From assembly GCA_020344415.1 (NCBI GenBank), contig CP070825.1, forward strand, positions 3,174,768-3,238,767: a DNA stretch of 64,000 nucleotides, read 5' to 3'. Every line of letters begins with the position of its first letter. The stretch's first letter is position 1. The notes under the pieces were generated by a model. That model did not search any database. It was not told the origin of the DNA and was given only the letters and a program-made list of their open reading frames with translations. Source of the DNA: Candidatus Aminicenantota bacterium (GTDB lineage: Bacteria; Acidobacteriota; Aminicenantia; Aminicenantales; Aminicenantaceae). Below, piece after piece: positions 44,958-53,292 of the stretch. A program made the position numbers and the translations under genes.

Positions 44958-45611
44958 TTATTCTTGAGAAGAAATTTTGAACTGAACCCGGCTAGAAACA
45001 GAAACTAGAGTTCCTTCCGGTGAGAAAGCCTTTACCTGCCAGGAATATTTTTCCCCTGAAGTCATAAGCTTTCTGACTTCTTCCGGAAGAACAATAAAAT
45101 TTTCTTTTGTTGAGGCAGACCACAAGAGGTCTCCATTACTAAAAATGTAGATTTTATATTCAACATCTTTAGGCGACTTTTTCCACTCAAATTTGGAAGG
45201 GACTGCTCTAATATCTATAACTGGGGATATTAGGTCTATCTTCTGTCCCCTAACAGCGTCTTCATTTATGAAAAACTGAGGTGAGGTTGTCTTGAGGTTA
45301 GGGATAACACCGAAGACGATAACGAGAAGTAAAGCGGCGGAGATTGTAGCGAGAGCCCATTGCTTGGGTGTGAGGAAGGATGCGATTTTTTCAAACCACC
45401 CAGCTTCTTCTGCAGCTCCAATAATATATTCCTCTTCGAATATCATATGGCCCTTATTCTGAATCACAGAAATAATCTCGTCTCTTTCTTCAATTTTTTC
45501 AAAGCACTCGGGGCAGTTAAAGTAATGCTCCTCGAATTCGTCTTTTCTGTCTTCAGCGAGTCTATTCAGCAAATAATCATCGATTAAGGCTTCATATTTA
45601 CAATTTTTCAT
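44958..45611 (-). CDS. Membrane anti-sigma factor with N-terminal zinc finger
   Basis: 217 residues. The N-terminal ZAS-type motif reads HYFNCPECFEKIEE (HxxxCxxC), typical of anti-sigma factors holding an ECF sigma factor. One membrane helix follows at about residues 84-104 (WALATISAALLLVIVFGVIP). The periplasmic part contains a beta-sandwich-like stretch with FEWKKSPKDVEYKIYIF and YSWQVKAFSPEGTLVS, resembling fibronectin-type folds. It lies 65 bases downstream of the sigma gene on the same strand, the expected order. Confidence 0.82.
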   Translation of the reverse strand: MKNCKYEALIDDYLLNRLAEDRKDEFEEHYFNCPECFEKIEERDEIISVIQNKGHMIFEEEYIIGAAEEAGWFEKIASFLTPKQWALATISAALLLVIVFGVIPNLKTTSPQFFINEDAVRGQKIDLISPVIDIRAVPSKFEWKKSPKDVEYKIYIFSNGDLLWSASTKENFIVLPEEVRKLMTSGEKYSWQVKAFSPEGTLVSVSSRVQFKISSQE

Positions 45612-45676
45612 TGTCTGCCCCTTAATTTAACATCAAAAATTTAGTCGGATGAAGATTACAAAATATGAAAAAATCT

Positions 45677-46177
45677 TCATGGTTTTATTATTTTTTTTAG
45701 TAGTTTTAGGGAATAATTGACGCGCTCACTCACGCGCCGGGGAGAAATGCCCAACTTTCGTGCGACCTCTTCCCTTGAAAGGCCTTTAAAATAGTAAAGG
45801 TAGAGTATATCTTTGTATTTAGGCTTCAATTTTTTAATAGACTTTGCTATTAATTCATCCCTTTCTTTTTTTTCAACCTGCTCTTGAGGATCAGGAAATG
45901 GAGAGGATTCCTGGACATATTTCATAACTTTGCTCTTTTGCCTGATATAGTCAACAATCCTGCGACTGGTTATGGTATAAATAAAGGTTCCTATAGAGGA
46001 TTCGCCCCGAAATTCTCCTTTTTTTACTTTTTCTATGACATTGGTGATAATCTCATTCACCACATCTTCCCAATCAGGGTTGTATGTTCCAAGGGATTTT
46101 TTAACTCTGAAGCTGACTACAGACCTATATTTTATTATAATTTCTTCTAAGTCGAGCCCTATGTCTTTTTTTGCCAC
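45677..46177 (-). CDS. Sigma-70 family (ECF-type) RNA polymerase sigma factor
   Basis: 166 residues. Region 2 has DWEDVVNEIITNVIEKVKKG and FIYTITSRRIVDYIRQ; region 4 has LKPKYKDILYLYYFKGLSRE and VARKLGISPRRVSERVNYSL as helix-turn-helix. Regions 1 and 3 are absent, as in ECF factors. GTG start at 46177 with AAAGGAAG upstream. The likely partner is the zinc-finger anti-sigma encoded next. Target genes cannot be read here. Confidence 0.88.
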   Translation of the reverse strand: MAKKDIGLDLEEIIIKYRSVVSFRVKKSLGTYNPDWEDVVNEIITNVIEKVKKGEFRGESSIGTFIYTITSRRIVDYIRQKSKVMKYVQESSPFPDPQEQVEKKERDELIAKSIKKLKPKYKDILYLYYFKGLSREEVARKLGISPRRVSERVNYSLKLLKKIIKP

Positions 46178-46194
46178 GGCTTCCTTTCTAGATA

Positions 46195-46223
46195 ATTATA
46201 TAAATCTTACGTTAGGTTGACAA
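46195..46223 (-). promoter_or_regulatory. Near-consensus promoter of the sigma/anti-sigma pair
   Basis: On the minus strand TTGTCA (46223-46218), 17-base spacer, TATAAT (46200-46195). 11 of 12 consensus positions match. Transcription should begin near 46188, ten bases before the GTG at 46177. This looks like a housekeeping promoter rather than an autoregulated ECF one. Confidence 0.75.
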
Positions 46224-46250
46224 GCACAGATTTTTTGATACAAGCATATT

Positions 46251-46383
46251 AGGGACCAGGTTTTGTTTTGCCTTTTTTAAGTCGGCGATAGCCTTTGACT
46301 CGTTTCTTCTCTTAGAAAAAAATCTAAGAACGGGAATCGGAAGTTATTTACTTGAGAAAAAAGCAAACAAAAGATCTGATCCC
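46251..46383. repeat. Family-B palindromic element
   Basis: 133-base imperfect palindrome in the divergent gap between the sigma gene and the HD-GYP gene (46178-46567). The left arm GGGACCAGGTTTTGTTTTGC pairs with the right arm GCAAACAAAAGATCTGATCC ending at 46383. A central hairpin has TCTTAGA and TCTAAGA around A6. A sister copy is at 54327-54459. The remaining 46384-46567 shows nothing else I can name. Confidence 0.7.
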
Positions 46384-46567
46384 ACAAACAAAAGGAAAGA
46401 TGCTTTCGGATTGAAAGGAGTCGAATTCAATTTTTTTATTGTTTTGACGACTAAAATCTTGCCTTTAAATAAATTAGGTGGAAATAGCAAAGTGAGGATC
46501 CAAGTTCAGCAAATCGAATGTCTTGAGCATCAGGAAAATAACTGTTCCTCATTTAAGACGATGTAAA

Positions 46568-47569
46568 ATGAAATCTTCCATCGGAGAATCCTTAACGCAA
46601 AAGACGATTAAGCGTGTCTTTTCTCCTCATCAAGAAGAATCTTTTTCTGAACCGAAGAATCGAACTTCCGACGCAAGTGCCCCAATCGATAGGCTTATAG
46701 ATGTGCTTAAAAACAAAGCAAACCATACTATAGGAAAGGAAGAAGTATTAAAGCAGATCCTCGAATACGGGAAAAATGGAAAGAATGGAAAAAATGGAAA
46801 GAATGGAGGACACGAAAGTCTGTTCTTGGACATGGAGAGCGCCAGAGTACGGAAAGTGATCTCAGTTAAAAAAATACTGAGGGATCTAAACCAACATTAT
46901 AACCAGATATTCAAAGAAAAGACTGACGGCCTTGAAGAAGATGTTACAAAAAAGCAGGTTATTTTCAATACCAACCTTCTCTATTTAATTGCAGTCACAG
47001 ACGGCAATGAAGATACGCTGCATCACTCTCAGCTTGTTGCAAGGTACACTCTTGTATTTGCTAAAGCCTTGGGGATTGAGGATGAAAATTTTTTGGTCCA
47101 CATGGAAAGAGGAGCCCTGCTTCATGATATAGGAAAAAGGGGAATCCCTGAAGCGATTCTGGGAAAACCCGGGGCTTTAACAGCGAAGGAAAAAGACATT
47201 ATAGAGGAGCATCCTCTCATAGGCTATGAAATGCTAGAAGGATTTGATTTTTTAAAAAAAGCATCACAGGTCGTTCTCTTTCATCATGAACGTTACGATG
47301 GGAACGGATATCCCTTTGGATTGGAAAATGGAACGATTCCCTTAGAAGCTAGGATTTTTGCATTAATAGATACTCTGGATGTGATAACTTCTAATAGGCC
47401 CTACCGAGAAGGGAAGAGTTTTGAAAAGGCTTATAGAGAGATACAGAAAGGGAGAGGCAGCCAGTTCGATCCTTTCCTTGTTGACGAGCTCCTCTCAATA
47501 CCCAAAGAAAAGTGGGAGAAAATAAAGACAAAAACAAGGGTCGACCATTACATTCCTACCATTCATTAA
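46568..47569 (+). CDS. HD-GYP domain protein, probable cyclic-di-GMP phosphodiesterase
   Basis: About 333 residues from ATG 46568; a TTG at 46523 would add 15 residues and neither has a strong ribosome site. The C-terminal HD-GYP domain has HDIGKRGIP near residue 186, HHERYDGNGYPFGL near 238 (the GYP loop) and DTLDVITSNRPYR. The conserved metal histidines and aspartates are present, so it is probably active. The N-terminal 130 residues match nothing I know and contain a GKNGKNGKNGKN repeat near residue 68. No receiver or membrane domain. Confidence 0.85.
   Translation: MKSSIGESLTQKTIKRVFSPHQEESFSEPKNRTSDASAPIDRLIDVLKNKANHTIGKEEVLKQILEYGKNGKNGKNGKNGGHESLFLDMESARVRKVISVKKILRDLNQHYNQIFKEKTDGLEEDVTKKQVIFNTNLLYLIAVTDGNEDTLHHSQLVARYTLVFAKALGIEDENFLVHMERGALLHDIGKRGIPEAILGKPGALTAKEKDIIEEHPLIGYEMLEGFDFLKKASQVVLFHHERYDGNGYPFGLENGTIPLEARIFALIDTLDVITSNRPYREGKSFEKAYREIQKGRGSQFDPFLVDELLSIPKEKWEKIKTKTRVDHYIPTIH
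46769..46804 (+). repeat. Four tandem 9-bp units encoding Gly-Lys-Asn
   Basis: Four in-frame units of GG(A/G)AA(A/G)AAT inside the HD-GYP gene encode GKN four times, followed by GG. Units alternate AAA and AAG for lysine. The repeat could change length by slippage without breaking the frame. Confidence 0.7.
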
Positions 47570-47592
47570 TACTTTATATCAAAATCCTTACA

Positions 47593-49725
47593 TTAGTTAC
47601 GATCATTGTTTTGTTCTTTTGAAATCTCGCCCATCTCTTTGGCATAGAGCTCTGCTGTATGGAAGATTCTAAAGGCATCTCCTTCTTTTTTTAAGTTGGC
47701 TCTTAGTTGAAGGAGACATCCAGGACAGTCTGTGGCGATGAGATGGGTTTCTTTTTCGAGAATCTTTTGCTTCTTCTTCTCCCACATGTGAGCTGAGATT
47801 TCAGGATTCCTTAAGGAGAAAACACCGCAAAAGCCGCAGCAGGAGAATGGCTCTTGCTCTTCTTTAAGTTTAAAACCCAATGACTGAAGAATTTTTTTGG
47901 GCTCCTCTTTGAGCTTCAAGTCATTTATATAATGGCAGGGAAAGTGATAAAAAATATCTTTTGTTTGAGATCGATTAGACGGTTTAGGGAAATATTCCTT
48001 TTTAACCATGAATTCAGTAAAGTCAAAAATTTTGTCTGTCCATAGGGAAAATTTTGCTTCGATTTCTGGATAATATTTTTTCAGCATCGAGTTTCCTGTA
48101 GGGCATAGCGTGAGAATATAGTCAGGGTTTTCTCTTTCGAAAGATTTTAGATTGGCTGTAGCTAGTCTATGGACATCTTTTTGCTGCCCTAGATGTAGGC
48201 TGGGAGCCCCGCAGCATCTCTGATCAGACGGCCGGACCACATCAAAACCGAATCGAGGAAGGCTTGAAAAAATACTTTCTCGAATTTCAGGGAAAAAGAA
48301 CTTCACAAGGCATCCCTCGAAGAGATAAACTTTTAGCCTGTTTTTTGTTGTGGATGGTTCGATTTTTTTTAGATTTAAGGCAGGGAAGGATTTTCCCTTT
48401 GCCCAGGCAAAGGGTAATTTTTTTAAATGCCCATTTTTCTTCCAGGGCTTCTGGAGGGCAGAGAGGATCTTTGCACCTCTCTCAGCCAGAGATTTTTTTC
48501 TGAAAAAACCCGAGAGAGCCTTCTCCCAGAAGCTCGTCCCTTTCTCGCTCTTCAGCTTGAGGATTAGATTACTTATGGGGATTCCCACAGGGCAAAATTC
48601 CTCACATTTTTTGCAGTCTGCGCAAAGTTCGAATAAAGAGGAGGAATCTTTAAAAGATTCGGTTATTCGAGTCAAAAGTATGCCAATACCACCTGGGTAA
48701 ACAGGCCCTCCATAAACATGCCCTCCAAGGCATTGAAAAACCGGGCAAACAAGCATGCATCCTCCGCATTTCAAGCAGTAAAGCGCCTCATCCAGATTTT
48801 TATCTTTACTGATCGCGAGTCTCTTGTTATCGAGAATGATGATGTGGACTTCTTGCGGTCCATGAACTCCAATGACCAGTTCCTTTTCGATATCAGTGGT
48901 ACGACTGGGGCCGGTGATGAAAGAGACGTATGATGTCAATTTCAGACCAGAAGAGGCGATGGTTAAGGCTTTGATAATAGATGTGGCCTGCTCGAGAGTT
49001 TCGACGAATTTTTCCGTTGTCACTAAAGCAACATGAACCGGCGGCAAAGAAGTGACTAGGCGAGCATTTCCTTCGTTGCTGATGATAACCAAAGTCCCGG
49101 ATTCGGCTACAGCCAGGTTGGCTCCTGAAATACCGAGATTAGCCTGGATGAAATATTTCTGTAATTCTTCACGGGCCACTCTTACGATTTCTTTCGAGTC
49201 AGAAGGGATAGGCCTTTGGAGGTTCTGGCTGAGGAGTTCTGCCACTTCTTGTTTTGTCTTGTGGAGAGCCGGAGCTGTGATGTGGGAAGGCCTTTCTTTA
49301 GCGAGTTGGATTATCCATTCCCCAAGGTCTGTTTCCACAACTTTGTATCCCTTTTTATCTAGAAAACTGTTGAGCCCTATTTCTTCACTAACCATAGATT
49401 TAGATTTGACAATGAGTTTGGCATTCCTTTGGCGGGCTATTTTCTCGATTAATTCTAGAGCCTCAGTTGGTGTTGAGACTTGGTAGACGTGAGCGCCAGC
49501 TTTTCTTGCTTCTTCGCTGAATCTCTGGATAAGGTCGGGAAGATGCTTGATGCATTCTTCTTTTATTTCTCTTGCCCTTTTTTTATATTCTTCCCAGGGA
49601 ACATCTTTCTTGGTCTTGCTGAATTTCTGGAAATGATGCGAAGCGGCTTTTTTTAGTGCCTGCTGAAGGTTTTCATCTTGGAGGACTCTTTTTACTTCTT
49701 TTCTCTGCTTTTTCCGAGAGGACAA
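47593..49725 (-). CDS. LutB-LutA-like fused iron-sulfur protein (LUD and two CCG domains)
   Basis: 710 residues. The first 300 are the LUD domain of LutB/LldF, with AVAESGTLVI and ITGPSRTTDIEKELVIGVHG. Two 4Fe-4S motifs follow: CLKCGGCMLVCPVF near 315 and CADCKKCEEFCPVGI near 370. Then come two CCG (heterodisulfide-reductase-like) units with RCCGAPSLH near 507 and FSCCGFCG near 628, which form LutA when separate. Such fusions take part in L-lactate oxidation; the electron acceptor is unknown here. The TTG start at 49725 directly abuts the ftsK TAG, and AGGAG within the ftsK end lies 6 bases before it, which decides the start. Confidence 0.87.
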   Translation of the reverse strand: MSSRKKQRKEVKRVLQDENLQQALKKAASHHFQKFSKTKKDVPWEEYKKRAREIKEECIKHLPDLIQRFSEEARKAGAHVYQVSTPTEALELIEKIARQRNAKLIVKSKSMVSEEIGLNSFLDKKGYKVVETDLGEWIIQLAKERPSHITAPALHKTKQEVAELLSQNLQRPIPSDSKEIVRVAREELQKYFIQANLGISGANLAVAESGTLVIISNEGNARLVTSLPPVHVALVTTEKFVETLEQATSIIKALTIASSGLKLTSYVSFITGPSRTTDIEKELVIGVHGPQEVHIIILDNKRLAISKDKNLDEALYCLKCGGCMLVCPVFQCLGGHVYGGPVYPGGIGILLTRITESFKDSSSLFELCADCKKCEEFCPVGIPISNLILKLKSEKGTSFWEKALSGFFRKKSLAERGAKILSALQKPWKKNGHLKKLPFAWAKGKSFPALNLKKIEPSTTKNRLKVYLFEGCLVKFFFPEIRESIFSSLPRFGFDVVRPSDQRCCGAPSLHLGQQKDVHRLATANLKSFERENPDYILTLCPTGNSMLKKYYPEIEAKFSLWTDKIFDFTEFMVKKEYFPKPSNRSQTKDIFYHFPCHYINDLKLKEEPKKILQSLGFKLKEEQEPFSCCGFCGVFSLRNPEISAHMWEKKKQKILEKETHLIATDCPGCLLQLRANLKKEGDAFRIFHTAELYAKEMGEISKEQNNDRN

Positions 49726-52029
49726 CTAATTCTCCTCATCCATTTTTTTCAGGTAAGATCGAGCGTTGACCAATATTTCTCTAGGCTTGCCTCCTTCTGA
49801 AGGCCCAACGATTCCTTCATGTTCCATCTGGTCGAGTATCCTGGAAGCGCGGGCATACCCCAGCTTGAGTTTTCTTTGAAGATATGAAGCAGAGGCTTGT
49901 CCGGTGAGAAGTACGAGTTCTACTGCTTTGTCATAGAGTGCATCTTTTTCGTCCGATTCTTCCCAGATCGCGTCAGCAGGGCTTTTAAGGACATTAACAA
50001 TTCTTTCATCATAAACTGGGGCTCCCTGTTTCTTGGCGTATTTAACCAGTCTGGTGACTTCGGGAACAGAGATAAAGGAACAATGCAATCTTATGAGGCG
50101 GGGATAATTGGGGGGCATGAAGAGCATGTCACCCATCCCAAGAAGCTTTTCAGCTCCTGATGAGTCGAGTATTATTCGGGAGTCAACCTTAGAAGGAACA
50201 CGAAAGGCTATTCTGCTGGAGAAATTGTTCTTGATCGTTCCCGTTATCACGTCGATGGAAGGACGTTGTGTGGCCATGACAAGATGAATCCCAACCGCAC
50301 GTGCCAGTTGAGCCAGACGAGCAATGCAGTATTCCACCTCTTGAGCCCCGATCATCATTAGCTCTGCTAATTCATCGATGATGATCACCAAATAAGGGAT
50401 AGGCTTGAGTTCTTCTTTTTCCTGTTCAGTGAGCTCCGATTTTTTCTCTTTCAGGATTTTTTTGACTTGCTGGTTGTATTGTTCGATGTTTCTTACCCTG
50501 AGGTATCCCAGTTTTTGATACCGCTCTTCCATTTTCTTTATGGTATCCGTCAAGACGGTGCCCGCTTTCTTCGGGTCTTTGATTACAGGACTGAAGAGGT
50601 GAGGGATTCCTTCATAAAGAGGAAATTCTAATCTTTTGGGATCGATAAGGATGAGCTTGACTTCCTCGGGTGTGGCCTTATAGAGGATACTGCCGATAAG
50701 AGAATTCAAAGCCACGCTTTTTCCTGTTCCAGTCGCCCCTGCAATGAGAAGATGGGGCATGACGGATAGATCAGTTAAATATACGTCTCCATGGATGGTT
50801 TTTCCTAAGGCAAAAGTCAGTTTGGAAGGAGAATTCACAAATTTTTCTGATTGAATAACATCCCTGAGCATGATGATCTCTCTTTTGTTATTAGGGACCT
50901 CGATTCCGAGTGAGGATTTTCCGGGGATTCTCTGAATCCTGACAGATTCCGCTTCTAGAGCCAGAGACAGCTCTTCTGTTAAGTTGGCAACCTGGCTCAC
51001 TTTTACTCCTGCCTCTGGAAAGAATTCATAAGTGGTGACAATTGGCCCGGGATGGTATTCTCGTACTTCTCCATCCACTCGGAATTCTCTCAATTTCTCT
51101 TCTATTTTTTGTTTCTTTTCATATAATTCATTTTTATTGATTTTTTCATATACTTTTCCCGGATCGAGAAGGTTGAAAGGCGGAAACTGATAACCTCCTC
51201 TTTTTTCCATTTCTGGAAAAAGGAGCTTCTCTGGCACAGGCGGCTCTGGTTTTGTCAAAGCAATCTCTTGTTTTGGCTCTTTTTTTGCTTTCTTTTTTTT
51301 GGCCTCTTTCTCTACCTTCTTTTTCGGTTTAGCTTTTTTTCCCAGCGGGGAGTATTTTTCGACGATCTTTTTTCTCATTTTTTCTCGGCGCTTTGATTTC
51401 TTGTAATGGGTAATTCTGATTCTCACTTCTTTGAATATGAAACTAAAAATTCTTGAGAAGAAGTGAAAAGCCTTTCCGATTGAAAATTTTGTGGAGAAAA
51501 TAAAGAATAGAATGAGAGAAGCGACGAGTATGAGCAATGTTCCAAGGCGATTAAAATATCTGGTCAAGAAAGACGAAAATAGCTCGCCAATCATCCCCCC
51601 GGCTAGAATTTCTGTTTCCCTCCAAGATATGCTCTGGAAAATCATGTAAAGAAGGGTGCAAAGGATAAGGACGAGGAGAAAGACGCTACCTGTTTTTAAT
51701 AAAAGACGTTTGTTTCCCTTATGGAGAAAGATCTGGTATCCCAGGCAGACAAGGGCAAATGGAAAAAGGAAAGAGATAAAGCCCAAAAGTTGGAGAAAGA
51801 CCTCCGAGAGAGATGCTCCTACTTTTCCTCCATAATTAGAGATTTTCTGATCAGAAGGAGTTGCGCTGGCCCAGGAGGGGTCCTTGGAATCGTAACTAAT
51901 GAGGCTGATAAAGAGAAAAATTGCTAAAAAAAATAAGAATATGCCGATTATTTCAGAGCTTCTAAGCCGTTTTTTTCTTTTGAACTTTTGGTTAGATGAA
52001 GCTGATTTTTTTCTTTTCCTCTTTTTCAT
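49726..52029 (-). CDS. ftsK: DNA translocase FtsK/SpoIIIE
   Basis: Septal motor that pumps chromosome ends during division. 767 residues: four hydrophobic segments within the first 190 residues, a short Lys-rich linker (KKKVEKEAKKKKAKK), then the motor with GPIVTTYEFFPEAGVKVSQV, Walker A LLIAGATGTGKSVALN near residue 425, Walker B YLVIIIDELAELMM, and LARAVGIHLVMATQRPSIDV. The C-terminal gamma winged helix reads ASASYLQRKLKLGYARASRI, the domain that reads KOPS-like sites. Upstream gene of the LutBA-like fusion. Confidence 0.96.
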   Translation of the reverse strand: MKKRKRKKSASSNQKFKRKKRLRSSEIIGIFLFFLAIFLFISLISYDSKDPSWASATPSDQKISNYGGKVGASLSEVFLQLLGFISFLFPFALVCLGYQIFLHKGNKRLLLKTGSVFLLVLILCTLLYMIFQSISWRETEILAGGMIGELFSSFLTRYFNRLGTLLILVASLILFFIFSTKFSIGKAFHFFSRIFSFIFKEVRIRITHYKKSKRREKMRKKIVEKYSPLGKKAKPKKKVEKEAKKKKAKKEPKQEIALTKPEPPVPEKLLFPEMEKRGGYQFPPFNLLDPGKVYEKINKNELYEKKQKIEEKLREFRVDGEVREYHPGPIVTTYEFFPEAGVKVSQVANLTEELSLALEAESVRIQRIPGKSSLGIEVPNNKREIIMLRDVIQSEKFVNSPSKLTFALGKTIHGDVYLTDLSVMPHLLIAGATGTGKSVALNSLIGSILYKATPEEVKLILIDPKRLEFPLYEGIPHLFSPVIKDPKKAGTVLTDTIKKMEERYQKLGYLRVRNIEQYNQQVKKILKEKKSELTEQEKEELKPIPYLVIIIDELAELMMIGAQEVEYCIARLAQLARAVGIHLVMATQRPSIDVITGTIKNNFSSRIAFRVPSKVDSRIILDSSGAEKLLGMGDMLFMPPNYPRLIRLHCSFISVPEVTRLVKYAKKQGAPVYDERIVNVLKSPADAIWEESDEKDALYDKAVELVLLTGQASASYLQRKLKLGYARASRILDQMEHEGIVGPSEGGKPREILVNARSYLKKMDEEN

Positions 52030-52054
52030 TTGTTAGATTATATCAAAAATTAAA

Positions 52055-52268
52055 GGGGACAGGCTACTTTTTACAATTAGGGAGATTCCCCAGGGTCGCA
52101 TTTCAACATTTGACATTTCTTATGTCTTGAAATCCAGTTAAATGAGTAAAAAGGGACAGTCCCCCTTTTTACGATGTAGGGATTTGATTCATCAAACCCA
52201 CCTGCAGGATGTCATTGCGGGTGAAGCGAAGCAATCTCATATGAAAAAAGCAGCCTGTTCCCTTTTTT
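52055..52268. repeat. Nested family-C palindromic elements with inner D and E repeats
   Basis: The gap 52030-52267 is filled by two overlapping palindromes. C1: GGGGACAGGCTACTTTTTAC (52055-52074) faces GTAAAAAGGGACAGTCCCC (52146-52164). C2: the same GGGACAGTCCCCC faces GCAGCCTGTTCCC near 52250-52262. Within C2 lie a D hairpin (52174-52204, GGATTTGATTCATCAAACCC) and an E repeat, GTGAAGCGAAGCAATCTCAT. The C2 right end runs into the stop codon of the radical SAM gene. Confidence 0.75.
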
Positions 52269-53245
52269 CATGTCATTTTTTTGAGCAGGAATTTCCAGAG
52301 ATATTCCTTCGGAACGCCCAAAAATCTCTTTCTCCACAGCCGGTCACAATCCCCACATGTTTTTAAGTCACTGATTTCTCTTCTGCCCATTTTGTTTCTC
52401 AGGGCCTTCATTTTTTCGTTGTTCCATATCTCAGCTAAAGAGGAATCGCGAACATTTCCTACGATATAGGACCCAAAAAAATCTTGAGGGCAGGGCAGAA
52501 CAGACCCATCCCAAAAAATGGCCAATGCATACCAAAGAAATGTACAGTGAGAGAATGTTTTAAAACTTTGATTTTTGGACATTATCCCCGCCCAATTATG
52601 CATTTCTTTTATTTTGACTTTGTCCAAGGGGAGCCCTTTGAATCGATTCAAAAAGTCTTTTCTCTTAAAGAGGTCATTTTTTTTGTTGGAATTTGGAAGA
52701 TTAATCAGCTCTAAAGTTGTGAATGGTTTCTTGCTGTTTAGTTCTTCTTTGATTTTTAGAAATCCAACTATATTTGAGATAGTCTCTTCAAAATTTCCTT
52801 TAACCCGGATGCTTTCATATGTGTCTTTATCATAACCGTCAAAGGAAAATGTCAGATAATCTATTCCTGATTCGATTAGCTTATAAGAGATCTCATTAGA
52901 GAGCAATGTTCCGTTTGTGTGGAGCTTTGTTTTTAAATCTTTTTCTCGGGCGTACTTTGCCATTTGAATGATGTCAGGGTGAAGGAGGGATTCCCCTCTG
53001 TGCAGTAAGTTAGCCTCAATGACATACGTGGATGCCTCATCAATGATTTTCTTGAATAATTTGAAATCCATATATCCTTTCTCTTCTTTTTTCAACTGTT
53101 TGTTTGGGCACATGACACATTGAAGATTGCAGTGATTGGTTGGCTCTATCCATAAGCGAACTGGAAGATAGGAGAGTTGTTTTTTTTTCTTTTTATAGCT
53201 GGAAAAGAGATTAATCAGCCGCCGATGATATTGGAATTTATTCAT
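52268..53245 (-). CDS. Radical SAM protein with SPASM domain
   Basis: 325 residues. The radical SAM cluster motif is CNLQCVMC (CxxxCxxC) near residue 37, followed by HTNGTLL and LTFSFDGYDKDTYESIRVKG. The C-terminal SPASM region has CTFLWYALAIFWDGSVLPCP, GNVRDSSLAEIWNN and CGDCDRLW, enough cysteines for an auxiliary cluster. Such proteins modify peptides or act in sugar and cofactor synthesis. No precursor peptide is seen beside it, so its substrate is unknown. The last residues (KKMT) come from inside a palindromic repeat that forms the 3' end. Confidence 0.87.
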   Translation of the reverse strand: MNKFQYHRRLINLFSSYKKKKKQLSYLPVRLWIEPTNHCNLQCVMCPNKQLKKEEKGYMDFKLFKKIIDEASTYVIEANLLHRGESLLHPDIIQMAKYAREKDLKTKLHTNGTLLSNEISYKLIESGIDYLTFSFDGYDKDTYESIRVKGNFEETISNIVGFLKIKEELNSKKPFTTLELINLPNSNKKNDLFKRKDFLNRFKGLPLDKVKIKEMHNWAGIMSKNQSFKTFSHCTFLWYALAIFWDGSVLPCPQDFFGSYIVGNVRDSSLAEIWNNEKMKALRNKMGRREISDLKTCGDCDRLWRKRFLGVPKEYLWKFLLKKMT

Positions 53246-53270
53246 TATTCTTTGGGCTTTTAACAGTAAC

Positions 53271-53292
53271 CTTGACTCGTGAATAATCCAAG
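53271..53292. repeat. Family-H hairpin
   Basis: CTTG-ACTCGTGAATAAT-CCAAG, a short hairpin between ksgA and the radical SAM gene. It shares ACTCGTGAATAATCCA with 35748-35764 and, less exactly, with 38083-38101. It directly follows the ksgA stop codon on the minus strand, so it may act in 3' end formation. Confidence 0.45.

Noticed and set aside
46769..46804. CRISPR-like or phase-variation repeat
   Set aside because: Only four 9-base in-frame units without spacers; length change would not shift the frame.
52268..53245. RiPP cluster around the radical SAM/SPASM protein
   Set aside because: No short precursor-like gene with a ribosome site, no transporter and no protease lie next to it; the flanks are repeats and ksgA.
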